IMG/VR virus record: IMGVR_UViG_3300038361_000164
Span: 43,086 to 107,085 of that record
Length of the DNA: 64,000 bases
Strand: one strand, 5' to 3'
Source of the DNA: a virus
Below, in pieces: positions 44,096-55,200 of the stretch (the first letter of the stretch is position 1; every line of letters starts with the position of its first letter). The notes below the pieces were generated by a model, which had not been told where the DNA came from, ran no database searches, and saw only the letters and a program-made list of their open reading frames with translations. The translations under genes and the position numbers were made by a program.

Positions 44096-44740
44096 TTAAT
44101 TTTGGCTATTTGTTAGAAAGAAACTGTTAGCTTCTTTCAATAGTTGTATTATTTGTTTACGAACCACTTCTGTTTTATTTGTAACTACTAATCGACTTAT
44201 CCTTATCTCTTTCGGCTTTTTTAAATAGTAATATCCGGGAGTGTATGAAATTTTCTGCTTTAGCATTTTTATAGGAAACGCAATACTTACAGCTGTGCAG
44301 TTTCTCTTTTTATACTTAAAAGCTTCGAAATATACCGGATACCAAACTACTGGGTACATTAAAGAATAATTACCAGTATTTGGATTATAAACATGTAAAG
44401 CAAGTGAAGGTGAAGGTGTTGTCGTTCCTATTCCTATACATCCTGCAGAGTAAATTCTTAATTCCTCTTTTTGAAGTTTTTGTATAATAGGGGTATATTG
44501 TGTTATCCATTTTCTCATCTTGTCACCATTCTTTTTTCCAAAGTAGGCAAACATAGGAGCTCTCGGAATCATACATCCATAGTTGGTAGTAGTAGTTATT
44601 TTATCTAAATATGTAATTTCATTTAAATATTGTGTCAGAAGTGCTGGTTCAATTATTAAGTCGTCTGGGACTCCTTTGAAATGCCGGAGAAGGCCTGACG
44701 GAATTTTTGTCCCTCTTGGGGATTTATTGAGTATATCCAC
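44096..44740 (-). CDS. Unknown protein overlapping the reverse transcriptase gene
   Basis: 214 residues from ATG 44740, inside the 3' end of the reverse transcriptase gene (85-base overlap); a later start at Met57 is possible. Aromatic-rich (MYPVVWYPVYFEAFKYKK) with a basic C-terminus. I do not recognise it. Retron effectors are often encoded next to the RT, so this is the first candidate effector here, though that is inference. Confidence 0.65.
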   Translation of the reverse strand: MDILNKSPRGTKIPSGLLRHFKGVPDDLIIEPALLTQYLNEITYLDKITTTTNYGCMIPRAPMFAYFGKKNGDKMRKWITQYTPIIQKLQKEELRIYSAGCIGIGTTTPSPSLALHVYNPNTGNYSLMYPVVWYPVYFEAFKYKKRNCTAVSIAFPIKMLKQKISYTPGYYYLKKPKEIRISRLVVTNKTEVVRKQIIQLLKEANSFFLTNSQN

Positions 44741-45576
44741 TCTACATGACCTCTAATTACTTCTGATTCTTTTTCAGATATTGTAATACCTGATTTTTTA
44801 ATATTATGAATTCTAGCTCTTAAGTTTTTTCTAAAGCTTTTAGCTAAACTAAGCTTATCATTTATTACTACACCTGTGACTGTCATACGTCGATGTGGTC
44901 TAGTAATGCGTGTTTTCTTGGTATTAACTAGTAGATTAGTTACCTCATCACCCTCTATAAGTTTTGTAATTGTTTCAATTAAGGGATGAATGTCATATTT
45001 ACTGTCCTTGTGACTGAATGCCAGATCATCTGCATATCTAGTATATATTAGGGAATTTTCTTTTGCTAGTCTTTCTAGCTCTTGATCTAGTTTCCAACAA
45101 ACTAAATTAGCCAAAGCTGGACTTGTCGGCGCTCCTTGTGGTAGTGCTTTGTGGTATGTAACCAGCTTTGCCATTGTTTCAATGTCATCTGCTGTGTATG
45201 TCCATTCTGGTATGTGTTTCTTTAGTTTATCTGTCAGAAAATAAAGTAATTTGATGACGTTATTATATGTAATAGAATTGAAAAAGTCTTTCAAATCCAT
45301 ACATAGTAACGTTTTGTTTCCTAAGTGTCTTTCGGCGCCATCTCGCACTCCTATGCCCACTCTAAAACCTACAGCGGCTGAATGCGGGGCAAAGTTGTAA
45401 AACACTTTTCTTAGTAACTGAGATTGTATGGCTTTCAACTCCTCGCTAGGAGCATCTAACCATCTTAATTTGCCACTTGATTTGGCGATAGGAAACGATT
45501 TATAATGTTCATGTTTGTTAGCAAGTATTGTTTCTAATTGCTCTTTAGTCGTTTCCAATAGTTCATATAAGTTCAT
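44656..45576 (-). CDS. Retron-type reverse transcriptase
   Basis: 306 residues, usual for retron RTs. Visible motifs: CMDLKDFFNSI (RT1), LPQGAPTSPALANLVCWKLD (RT4 region), YTRYADDLAFS (catalytic YADD) and TVTGVVINDKLSL (the VTG motif of retron RTs). Its start lies 19 bases after a structured 169-base element with short terminal inverted repeats, as expected for an msr-msd. A retron RT primes cDNA from a branched G and leaves RNA-linked DNA. A phage-borne copy may act against rival phages or host defence. A group II-intron RT is less likely, as maturase and X domains are absent. Confidence 0.88.
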   Translation of the reverse strand: MNLYELLETTKEQLETILANKHEHYKSFPIAKSSGKLRWLDAPSEELKAIQSQLLRKVFYNFAPHSAAVGFRVGIGVRDGAERHLGNKTLLCMDLKDFFNSITYNNVIKLLYFLTDKLKKHIPEWTYTADDIETMAKLVTYHKALPQGAPTSPALANLVCWKLDQELERLAKENSLIYTRYADDLAFSHKDSKYDIHPLIETITKLIEGDEVTNLLVNTKKTRITRPHRRMTVTGVVINDKLSLAKSFRKNLRARIHNIKKSGITISEKESEVIRGHVEWIYSINPQEGQKFRQAFSGISKESQTT

Positions 45577-45594
45577 TTTTTTCTGTGATTAATG

Positions 45595-45763
45595 CAGTTA
45601 TACATGTGACGTCGGATAGGCTCCATAGCCCGTTCCGCCGTCTTTAGACGGCCTGAAGCTTGCTTCAGGATCAGTCCTGCTTTGTTGATTTATTACTTTA
45701 GCTGTCAAGTACGATTCGCACTTGTTTAATATACTTGCGCATACGTTGCTATTACTATAACTG
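45595..45763 (-). ncRNA. Candidate retron msr-msd RNA
   Basis: Minus-strand a1 CAGTTATA (45763-45756) and a2 TATAACTG (45602-45595) are perfectly complementary over eight bases. Just inside a1 is TAGC, with a G that could be the branch site. Then come hairpin AAGTGCG-AAT-CGTACTT (45723-45707), and in the msd part GACTGATC-type and CTGAAGC/GCTTCAG hairpins (45679-45653), GCCGTC/GACGGC (45652-45637) and GGCT/AGCC (45630-45619). It lies between the VWA gene stop and the RT start. Fold and branch G are inferred by eye. Confidence 0.6.
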
Positions 45764-45773
45764 TGACGTTTTC

Positions 45774-47282
45774 TTACAAATTGTTCATCATTTTGAACAT
45801 AAATTGATCTTTTTCTTTTGAAGTAAAAGAAGACATACGTGTTATGTCATCTATAAAATCTTTTATAGCAGTTTTTGTGCTATATCCGAAATCAATTATT
45901 ACTCCATAAGTATTAACTTTTTTTTCTTTTTTCCATGTGTTAAAGGCAGTCGCCCATTCTGGAAGAACTGCGGATGAGCCATCTGTGATTAAAATTATAT
46001 CTGCTGTAGAAAACTCTGTTTCCAGGTTTATTCGATCTCGGCACAAATCTAATGCTGGACTGAATCTAGTGCTTCCTGAAGCAAAATAAGTGGCACAATC
46101 GATAACTTTGTTTATGTCATAGGGATCGGTTTTTAGAAATGTATCTACTCGTAGTACTTCTTTATCGTTTGCATTAAAATGTACTATAAATAGATTTCTT
46201 TTTTGCATTCTGGCAATTTCCATTAAACCAAGTGCTAACGCTTTTGCCCAAATTTCTTTATCTCCGTCCATAGAGCCTGATTCATCGATAGCTATAGCTA
46301 TAGCTCCTTTATGCTTCTTTACTTTTCCTTCATATTCGTGTTGCAGTAAACTCTTTTCATAGTATTGCTTAATAAACACTTTCCGAGTTATGGGGTTTTT
46401 CAATTTCATAGCTTCTGAAGGTATAACTTTTCCCAGGTCATTGCCTAAGGTAATGTCATATAGGCTATCAGAACCTCTTTTGATTTTAGTATGTTTTTGA
46501 GCTAAAATCATTCTTTTATATCTACCCATAAGAGCTGCAATTGCTCGTAGTTTTGGATTTTCTTGTAACTCTTTTATTAGCTGTAGCTGTTCTTGATATC
46601 CTACACGTGTAAATGAGTCTGATTGTTGTAAACCCCAATCTGTTATTAAATCCGAAGACTCTTTTGTTTTGCTTACCACTGTAGTAAGTGCACGAGCCAT
46701 TACCCTCTGTTCTTTTGGAGTCATTAACTTACTTTTAAGTTCTTTTTCAGCTTCTCGTAATCGCTCGATAGCTTCTGTAAGTGTTAGTTGTTCTCCACCT
46801 TGGGCTTTAGTGCTTTTACCACTGCCGCCAAGTTGCTTAGCAGTAAGATATGCTTGTTGCGCAGCTTCCATTGCTTTTTTACTTCGTTCTTGAATATTTT
46901 CTATTATATCTTTGGCTTCTGTGGATAATATTTTTGTTCCCGTTGCGGAATTTAACTTATCCAATCTGGTTAAGCTTCTAAGCTCTTTGTACTGCTTACT
47001 TTTCATAATAGCATCCATTACGTTAGCATTGAGCCAATAATCGTAATTGATTTCATGGTCTTTTAACTTTGTTGGGTTGTATTTATATAATGAATTAAAA
47101 ATATCCTGTTGTAATTCCTGCATCTGTGGGTATTCATCTTTCATAAGCAGAAATTCTTTAGTCATCTCAGGATTAACACTTATCAATTGTTGAAAATTTA
47201 TCAAATCAAAATTATCGTGCTTGATTGTGTATTTAGAATTCTTAATTCTTTTTAAATAAAATTTATGATCTATACGTCTCAT
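45774..47282 (-). CDS. VWA-domain protein (ViaA-like)
   Basis: 502 residues. The first 300 are helical, with a long coiled segment (ERLREAEKELKSKLMTP). The C-terminal VWA domain has the MIDAS motif IDESGSM (about 327-333), LFIVHFNAN, and DIILITDGSSAV. This is the architecture of ViaA and other MoxR partners, and the ATPase gene at 47279 is coupled to it by an ATGA overlap. Such pairs remodel protein complexes, often loading cofactors or subunits. All Trp are TGG. Confidence 0.85.
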   Translation of the reverse strand: MRRIDHKFYLKRIKNSKYTIKHDNFDLINFQQLISVNPEMTKEFLLMKDEYPQMQELQQDIFNSLYKYNPTKLKDHEINYDYWLNANVMDAIMKSKQYKELRSLTRLDKLNSATGTKILSTEAKDIIENIQERSKKAMEAAQQAYLTAKQLGGSGKSTKAQGGEQLTLTEAIERLREAEKELKSKLMTPKEQRVMARALTTVVSKTKESSDLITDWGLQQSDSFTRVGYQEQLQLIKELQENPKLRAIAALMGRYKRMILAQKHTKIKRGSDSLYDITLGNDLGKVIPSEAMKLKNPITRKVFIKQYYEKSLLQHEYEGKVKKHKGAIAIAIDESGSMDGDKEIWAKALALGLMEIARMQKRNLFIVHFNANDKEVLRVDTFLKTDPYDINKVIDCATYFASGSTRFSPALDLCRDRINLETEFSTADIILITDGSSAVLPEWATAFNTWKKEKKVNTYGVIIDFGYSTKTAIKDFIDDITRMSSFTSKEKDQFMFKMMNNL

Positions 47283-48430
47283 ACATCATCAAACCCAACA
47301 TACGAAGCAAGTTTTCCAACCATAACATTTACTTGTTTAATCATTTGCTCAGCCGTCTTTTGCTGTTTCTTTCTGTTTTTTGCTTTTACTGCTTCTTTGT
47401 ACAACTCAGTAAGTCTTACTTTAGCAGCTTTTAGTTTAACTATTCCTTCCATGATTTCTTGTAAATCTTCTTTGGTTTCCGCTTTTTTCTTTTTACTTAA
47501 ATCGGCGAACAAATCTTTGCAATCATCCATTATTGCAAGCATCTTGCTGCGTGCTGGATCTACTAATCCAAATAACTTTGTTGCAGTTTTTTGAGAGTGA
47601 TCTGGATCAGTCCAAAGAACATGTTGCAAACAATCAAAGTGATCTTCGTTGACCTCTTTAGAGCCGTCTAGCCAAGCTTCGGATTTTAAAATGTTAACTG
47701 CTTTTTTTAGAGTTCTGTCGGTAACTACTATCTCGTCGTTTTTCAATTCTACTTTAATTTCATACAATAATTCTGACATTTCTTTTGGCATTTTTACTTT
47801 TGCAATTTGCGTATGTGCTTCTTCTATGTCATTTAAAGTTAAGAAGGTCTCTGCGACAAAATCATCACTTGATACCATCTTAATAAAATTTTCCTGTTCC
47901 TGGATTGCTTTTACCATAAACTTTATAATAAATCGATCCTGTAAAGCTTCTAAGTTGTCATCGTCCTCTGGTATTTCGTTTGAAGCTCCTACTATTGTTA
48001 AGATTGGAGTTTCACATTCTTCACCATTATTAAAGAAGGTGCGTTCGTTTGCTAATTTTAATAAGAAGTTTAGAACCCCACTATTTCCTTTCCAGATTTC
48101 GTCTAGAAAAGCAATGTGAGCCTCCGGGAGCATGTTTGTAGTATTTCTAATAAACTTGTCATTCTCTAATCCACTTAGTGAAAAAGGTCCTGCAAGTTCA
48201 TCTGGTACTGTAAATTTTGTAAGCAAATGTTCGAAGTAGTTCGCACCTTGTATACACATAGACCATGCTTTAACTAAATAAGATTTAGATATTCCCGGAG
48301 GTCCCAAATATAGCACATTATTTTGTGACAATAGTGCTAATGTCAATCCTCTAATTTCGTCTAATCTTTCTACGAAATAGGAGTTTAGTTGTTTTTCTAC
48401 GTTTTTAAATTTGTCTAATTGAGTTGTCAT
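47279..48430 (-). CDS. MoxR-family AAA+ ATPase (RavA-like)
   Basis: 383 residues. Walker A GPPGISKS, Walker B IAFLDEIWKG, sensor-like GASNEIPEDDDNLEALQDRF as in RavA. Works with the VWA protein encoded next. It ends at TGA (47281-47279), in an ATGA overlap with the VWA start; it is the only gene in the window I can see that stops at TGA. If TGA were read as Trp, only two further residues precede TAG, so the product would hardly change. Confidence 0.88.
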   Translation of the reverse strand: MTTQLDKFKNVEKQLNSYFVERLDEIRGLTLALLSQNNVLYLGPPGISKSYLVKAWSMCIQGANYFEHLLTKFTVPDELAGPFSLSGLENDKFIRNTTNMLPEAHIAFLDEIWKGNSGVLNFLLKLANERTFFNNGEECETPILTIVGASNEIPEDDDNLEALQDRFIIKFMVKAIQEQENFIKMVSSDDFVAETFLTLNDIEEAHTQIAKVKMPKEMSELLYEIKVELKNDEIVVTDRTLKKAVNILKSEAWLDGSKEVNEDHFDCLQHVLWTDPDHSQKTATKLFGLVDPARSKMLAIMDDCKDLFADLSKKKKAETKEDLQEIMEGIVKLKAAKVRLTELYKEAVKAKNRKKQQKTAEQMIKQVNVMVGKLASYVGFDDV

Positions 48431-48438
48431 TTCCTTTC

Positions 48439-48792
48439 CTAATTTTCAAGTTTAAGTTCTAGTCCGTATTGTCTTTCATTCCACTCTATAACTCGTATTT
48501 CTTCTTTTAGCGCTTTTTTAAGTTCTCGCAATTTAAATTTTAATGTGAGCTCTAAATCCCTTTGTGAAGTAAAATCAGAGGGAAGAATGTATGTTTCTGT
48601 GCTTGTAATTGGATCGCTATGCACAACAATATCTATATAAGTTATTAGTCCCATTCCATTTTTTCTTATTTTAGCTTCTATGAAAATCGCTCTGAATGAG
48701 CGTAAATCTTCTAATTGTCTTACAAGTTTTTCTATTGGAGCTTTAACTATCTCTTGAATCCTTGCTGTTATTTGCGTCGTTGTCATCGTCAT
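48439..48792 (-). CDS. Unknown protein upstream of the ATPase
   Basis: 117 residues, TAG stop; the start in MTMTTTQITARIQ may be Met1 or Met3. Helical with one strand region (GLITYIDIVVHSD). Not recognised. Probably cotranscribed with the MoxR/VWA pair and could be an adaptor. Confidence 0.65.
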   Translation of the reverse strand: MTMTTTQITARIQEIVKAPIEKLVRQLEDLRSFRAIFIEAKIRKNGMGLITYIDIVVHSDPITSTETYILPSDFTSQRDLELTLKFKLRELKKALKEEIRVIEWNERQYGLELKLEN

Positions 48793-48898
48793 TTTCTTCT
48801 TTTTCCTCTTGGTTTCCAGGGTAAAATATATCTAAAAATAGATCTTTAACTGCATCTACTAAATTAGTTACATGTTGTCTTATTTGTGAGTCTTTCAT
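48743..48898 (-). CDS. Small acidic protein
   Basis: 51 residues; starts at ATG 48898 and overlaps the next gene by 50 bases. N-terminal helix (HVTNLVDAVKDLFLDIF), then a strongly acidic Glu/Asp tail. A weak ribosome site lowers confidence. Confidence 0.5.
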   Translation of the reverse strand: MKDSQIRQHVTNLVDAVKDLFLDIFYPGNQEEKEENDDDNDANNSKDSRDS

Positions 48899-48921
48899 CT
48901 CATTCTCTGATTAAGGTAAAG

Positions 48922-48950
48922 AAAAGGTGTACCTGTATAGCACACCTTTT
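48922..48950. terminator. Terminator-like hairpin
   Basis: AAAAGGTGT / ACACCTTTT with an 11-base loop. On the minus strand it is followed by TTTTCTTT-like bases, so it probably ends the short 48973-49062 transcript. Confidence 0.55.
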
Positions 48951-48972
48951 CACATAATAATTTTTTCGATTG

Positions 48973-49062
48973 TTAGCGTTCTTTAGGATGTACGTAAATC
49001 TCCTCGTTAACGCCTTCTTCGTCTTCTTCAATTTCTGGTGTAATTTGTCTTTTTAAAATCAC
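48973..49062 (-). CDS. Very small acidic protein
   Basis: 29 residues from GTG 49062, with a strong AAGGGGGT ribosome site eight bases ahead. Acidic (IEEDEEGVNEEIY). It is transcribed divergently from the RNA polymerase gene; too small to classify. Confidence 0.5.
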   Translation of the reverse strand: MILKRQITPEIEEDEEGVNEEIYVHPKER

Positions 49063-49085
49063 ATCTTTTACCCCCTTGTTTTTCG

Positions 49086-49114
49086 TTGACTGAAAACCCA
49101 AAACTTAGTATATT
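49086..49114 (+). promoter_or_regulatory. Promoter of the RNA polymerase gene
   Basis: TTGACT (49086-49091), 17 bases, TATATT (49109-49114), then AAAG. This is close to a host sigma-70 consensus, so the phage polymerase could be made early by host enzyme. A roughly 95-base leader with A/T-rich short repeats (TTAAGAAA) lies between it and ATG 49211. Confidence 0.65.
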
Positions 49115-49210
49115 AAAGTCAGGGTTAAAAAATACAAGTGCCCTTCAACATTATTCTTATACCAAGAAATTAAGAATTAAGAAATTAAGAAATTTTAATA
49201 AGGTAAACTA

Positions 49211-52200
49211 ATGGACAATTCATTAAGACATGATACTCAAAATACTCAAATAAAAAGAGCCATCAAAAAAGCAATAGAAACCGACTTTCCAATAGAAGCC
49301 AATGGTCGTCGTTTAGAAATTTCTAATGTATTGATAGACGATACTTTACCTACCGCCGATTTTCCGCTACAAAAGAAAACCAAACTAAATAGAAAGAGCT
49401 GGCAGATGCCTATGTACGCTGATATTTCTTTAATTGATATTAAAACTGGAAAAACTATTAGTAAAAAAACAAAAGCAAAAATTGGATCAGTTCCAAAGCT
49501 TACAAACAGATTTACCACTATTATAGACGGCAATGAATATATTACTGTAAACCAGCTACGTCGTAAATCCGGCATTTATTCCAGAGTAAAACAAAACGGA
49601 GAGTTAGAAAGCGAATTTAATTTATCACAAGGCTTTAATTTTAAAATGCAATTAGATCCGCATAGTGAAAAGTTTTTCTTAATCTTATCTAATCGAAAAT
49701 ATCGTTTATGGACTTTACTCAATCTATTGGGAGCTTCACGAGACTCCATTTCCAAGGCTTGGGGAGAGGAATTGTTGGCCAAAAACATTGCAGGCGCTTT
49801 AAACACTGAGGCATCAGAGATGACCTCTATCTATACAAAACTATTTAAAAACAAGCCTAAAGATTTTAGAGAAGTTATTGTAGGCTTACAAAAGTATTTT
49901 AATGAATACACAGAAGTAGATCCTGAAACAACAAAAATAACTTTAGGCAAATCTTATGAAAAGGTTAACGCGGCTACATTGTTAGCAGCATCTTTAAAGT
50001 TATTAAAAATTCAGCGCAGCGAAGATAAGCCGGACGAAAGAGATAGTTTAATCTTTAAAAAAATATTAGGTGTCGATGATTTATTAGTTGAGCACTTTAA
50101 AACTCGTCAGGAGCCTTTAAAAAAGAAAGTTGCACGTAGTATGCGATTAAAGGACAACGTGAGGGAGATTATTAGTGCTGGTATTTTTACCAAAGCGATT
50201 AAAGAGTTCTTTACTACAGGAGATATGACCTCTACTCCTCCTCAAACCAACCCTGTCACAATTGTAAGTGAGCGTCGTAAAACCACTCCAATGGGTACGG
50301 GCGGTATTAAAAGTCGACATGCTGTGACTATGGATGCGCGCTCAGTACAACCAACTCACTTAGGATTCTTGGATGTTTTATCGACGCCGGAGTCAGGAAA
50401 AGTTGGATTAACGATTGGATTGCCGTCAGAAGTTGAGAAACACGGTACTGATCTTAAAACTCCTGTCTATACTAATGAAGGTAAACTAATTCATATTAAT
50501 CCATTGACATATTATAATAATTATGTTGCCTATCCTGATCAATTTGAACTGGTAAAGGCAAAACCAAAAGCTAGAAAACAAGCGGTTAAAGTTATGTATA
50601 AAGGAAAGCTTGAGCAAATTACTCCAGATCGAGTAACTTACTGGATGCGTTCTCCTAAGGCTATGTTTTCTTTTGCTACTAATTTAGTACCTTTCATACA
50701 AAATGTACAGGGCAACCGTGCTGCTACCGCTGCACGAATGGTTACACAAGCCATGGCCCTCGACGAGAAAGAGGCGCCTTTAGTACAAGTACGCAGAGAT
50801 GACTCTTCAACTTATGAAAGTCTCTTAGGTAACTATTTAAATCCCGTGCTGGGCACAAACAAAGCTGGTAAAAAGCAAAAAGGAACTGTTACTAAAATTA
50901 CTAAAAATTATGTTCATATTGATGTAAATGGAGAAGAAATAAAGAGAGGATTATATAATAACTTTCCACTTAATCAAGATGGATATTTAAACTCTACTCC
51001 AGCGGTCAAAGTGGGAGATGAGGTTAAGTCTGATACTCCTTTAGCTGAAAATAATTATTCATCTGGACGTGTTTTATCCTTGGGTAAAAATTTAACAACA
51101 GCATATATGGCATACAAGGGTTATAACTTTGAGGATGGAACTGTTATAACTGAAAGCGCTGCTAAAAAATTAAGTCACAGTATGCTACATAAAATAAATC
51201 ATTTCTTTTCTCCTAAGCTTACGATTTTTGATTTAAAGAAATTTGTTGCTTGGTATCCTGGCACTTTAACTCCTGACAATCAAAAAAAGTTAGGAGAAAA
51301 TGGAGTTATTAAAGTAGGGCAAACTGTGAACCCTGGTGACACTATTATTGCACTTTTAGAAACCAAAGATTTGGATGATAATGAACGTGCTTTAAAAAGA
51401 TTAAACAAATTTATTTATAATCAATATAAAAAAAGAGTCATTGAGTGGGATGAGGATGATGTAGGCGTGGTAACTGATGTGGCTATAAACGGTAGAAATA
51501 TTGATATTTATATAAAATCAAAACACCCTTTCAAGGAGGGTGATAAACTTTGTGTTAGTGCAGATACTGAATTTTTAACATACGATGGTTGAAAGTTTTT
51601 AGAAGAAATAAGTATGAAAGATGAATTTTGTACGTTAAATCCTAAAACACATAAAATTGAATATCAAGAACCTTCTATTATTAATTTATATGAACATGAA
51701 GGACCTATGTATCACATTGCAAATACTTTAATTGATCAACTTGTAACTCTTGATCATAAAATGTATGTAAAAAAACGTTATAGTAAAAAATATGAATTTT
51801 TAAAACCTGATCAAATTAAAGGAAAAAGAGTACGTTATGTTAAAAATGGAACTTGGAAAAGTAAGAAAAAAGTAGTTCCAAAAGAATTTGATAAACAAAT
51901 GGATACTTTCGAATATGCCTCTCTAATGGGGTGGTACTTATCTGAAGGTTCTAGTTGCAAAACTTCAAACGGATATGTAACTGATATTTGCCAAAGTCCC
52001 ATTATACATAAAGAATATTATGATGAGATTGCAGTCTTGGTAAGAGATTGTGGGTTCACTCCTATTTATTGTAAAGATAGAATACGTTTTAATGGTAAAG
52101 CTATTCATTTATATTTAAAACCTTTTGGTCATGCTCATGAAAAATTTGTTCCTCAGAATATAAAAAATGCTTCCCCAAGAATAATACAATATTTTTTAGA

Positions 52201-55200
52201 TGCTTATATCAAAGGGGACGGTCATATTAACAAAACTAATCAAGCTGTTATTACTACTAGTAGTGTTAAGATGCGTGATGATCTTATGGAGTTATTTTTA
52301 AAGGTCGGAGAAAGTGCTACCTATCAAAAAGTTGCTAATGCGGGCGATACCATGATGGGAAATGCAGTAAATTATGATATATGGAATGTAAGACAAATTC
52401 GTACTAAAAACTATCCCCAAGTAAACCATGGCCATGTACACCAACAAAACGGTCAAATTGAAGAAATTATACAATATTCAGGAAAAGTTGGTTGTCCTAC
52501 TACAGAAAATGGTGTTGTGTATATAAGACGTAATGGTAAAACAAGTTGGACTGGAAATTCCGGACGATATGGAAATAAATATATTGTAACTAAAATTATT
52601 GGCGATTCTGAAGCTCCACATAGAGAGGATGGTACTCCTATTGACATAATGCTAAACGCACACGGTGTACCTTCTCGAATGAATATTGGGCAAATTTTAG
52701 AAACAGCGGCTGGCAAAATAGCTGCTAAAACTGGAAAGCCTTATATTGTAGATAACTTTAGAGATCCAGATGAGGATGTGACTCAGACTGTAATAAATGA
52801 TTTAAAAAAGCATGGAATTGAGCCAGACGAAATATTAACAGACGGTAAATCCGGCAAAGCTTTCGCTAAGCCAATTTTTGTTGGTAAGCAGTACTTCATG
52901 AAATTGCGTCACATAGTTAAGAAAAAACAAGGTGTAAGAAACTTAGGTACTTACGATATTGACGAGCAGCCGGTCGGCAAAGGTGCTCAAACTGTTGGTA
53001 CGATGGAAACATATGGATACTTAGCTCATGGGGCAAAAAAGAACTTACAAGAAATTGGAGAAATAAAAGGTAGAGCTAATGAGGAATACTGGAGAAGTAT
53101 TCAATTTGGATTAGTTCCTCCAAAGCCGGCAAGAAATTTTGTTTTTGATAAAATGTTAAATTACATTGAAGGACTTGGTGTAAACATAACTAAGAAAGGA
53201 AATCAACTTCGCATCTCTCCACTTACTGATGAGGATGTTTTAAAGAAATCAAACGGTAAGCTACTTGATCCTGGTGCTTTGTTAATTGGTAAGAATTTAA
53301 CTGCACGAAAAGGCGGACTATACGATCGTGAAATAACTGGCGGTGTAAGAGGAACACATTGGTCACACATTGAGCTGGCTTCTAGAATTTCTAATCCTAT
53401 GTATGCTGATGCGATCATGAAAATACTTGGTTTAACACAACAACGTTTTGAAGATATTCTTGAAGGTAAAGAAAAGCTAAATGAACTAACTGGAATGGAA
53501 GCAATTATTGCAGCATTAAGTGCAATTAAAGTAGACTCTAAATTATTGTCAGTAACTGATGAATTAGTAAGCGCACCTCCTACCAATGTAAACAAGTTAA
53601 ACACTTTGGCAAAATATTTAAGAGCTTTAAAGGATCTTAAACTAAGACCAGAAGAAGCTTATACAATGAAATATGTTCCAGTACTTCCTCCAGTATATCG
53701 ACCTACAGTGCCATTACCTTCTGGTGATTTAGCTGTAAGTGATATTAATAAACATTATAGAGATATTGGAATTATCAATACAAGCTTGTTAAGAGCTAAA
53801 AAGGACTTAACGAAGGAAGATGTTGATTTAGCAGAATACTCGCTATATAACACGGTTAAAGCTATGCAGGGGTTCATTGAGCCTACTACTTATGGTGGTG
53901 AGCAGTATAAAGGTATATTAAAAGAAATTGGTAAGCCAAAAGTTGGGCTAATACAGGGCAAGACATGGTCTAAGCGACAAGATGTAAGTGCTAGAAGTAC
54001 TATAACCGTAGAACCTAGTTTAGGGTTGGATGAAGTTGGAATTCCAAGAAAGCTAGCTTATAAAATGTTTAGACCTTTTGTTATACAGGAATTAAAGCAA
54101 TCTGGATTAAAAGCAGTTGCAGCTTTAAAGAACTACGAAGAGGAATCACCGTTAGCTTGGAATGCTTTAAAAGAAGCTGTTAGAAAACGCCCTGTTATAT
54201 TAAATAGAGCTCCGTCTTTACATAAACATAGTATACAAGCATTCAAACCTGTTTTAATAAAAGGAAAAGCTATTGCTGTTAATTCGTTAATTCACGCAGG
54301 ATTAAATTTAGATCATGATGGCGATACAATGTCGATTATGACACCCGTTGGCCCTGAAGCTATTGCTGAAGCTCGTCATATGTATCCTAGTAAAATCTTA
54401 TTTAAACATGGAGATAACTCTGTAGTGCCTGGATTGGGTCAAGAATATATTTATGGATTATACCAGTTAAGTTTAATTACTAAAAAAACTGATGCAAAAT
54501 ATAAAACCATTCAAGCTGCTAAGAAGGCTAAAATTTCCTGGACTGAACAGTTTTTCTTAAATGGAAAAGAAATGACTATCGGTCAATATCTTATTAATCA
54601 CGAACTTCCAGACAAGTTAAAAGAGTATGATCGTGCTATGGACAAAAAAACTATTAGCAAATTACTTACAACTCTTGCAAAGAGTTATAATAAATACTTC
54701 TCTGATGTGATTGAATCTTGGAAGGATCTAGGCGCGATGTATGCTTACAGAAATACAAATACTATTTCCATAAAAGATTTTGATGTAGATCGTTCTTACA
54801 GAAATGCTATTATTGAAAAAGAACTTCCTGCTATAAATAGATTTAAGGGTGAAAATAGAATTAAGAAACTAAACGCAATGACATTGAAAATTCAGGATGC
54901 TCAAAATAAGAAGTTTAGTAAATCAAAAAACAATATTTTCACTATGTTACGTTCTGGATCGTTTAGTAAACCGGATTCGGTTCGACAAATTATTTCTATG
55001 CCAGGTGTGCTGACAGATGTCCATGGCAAACCAATTCCATATCCTGTATTAAAATCATATGGAGAAGGATTGGATACAGCTTCTTATTATTCAACGCTAT
55101 ACGCTGTGCGTAAAGGTACTGTAGATAGAGCTGTAAATACTCAGGATTCTGGAGCACTCAACAAGGCACTTCTTAATGTTACTCGTCGTTTACTAATTAC

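Noticed and set aside
44656-45576. Diversity-generating retroelement
   Set aside because: RT motifs are retron-like and I saw no template/variable repeat pair with A-directed changes.
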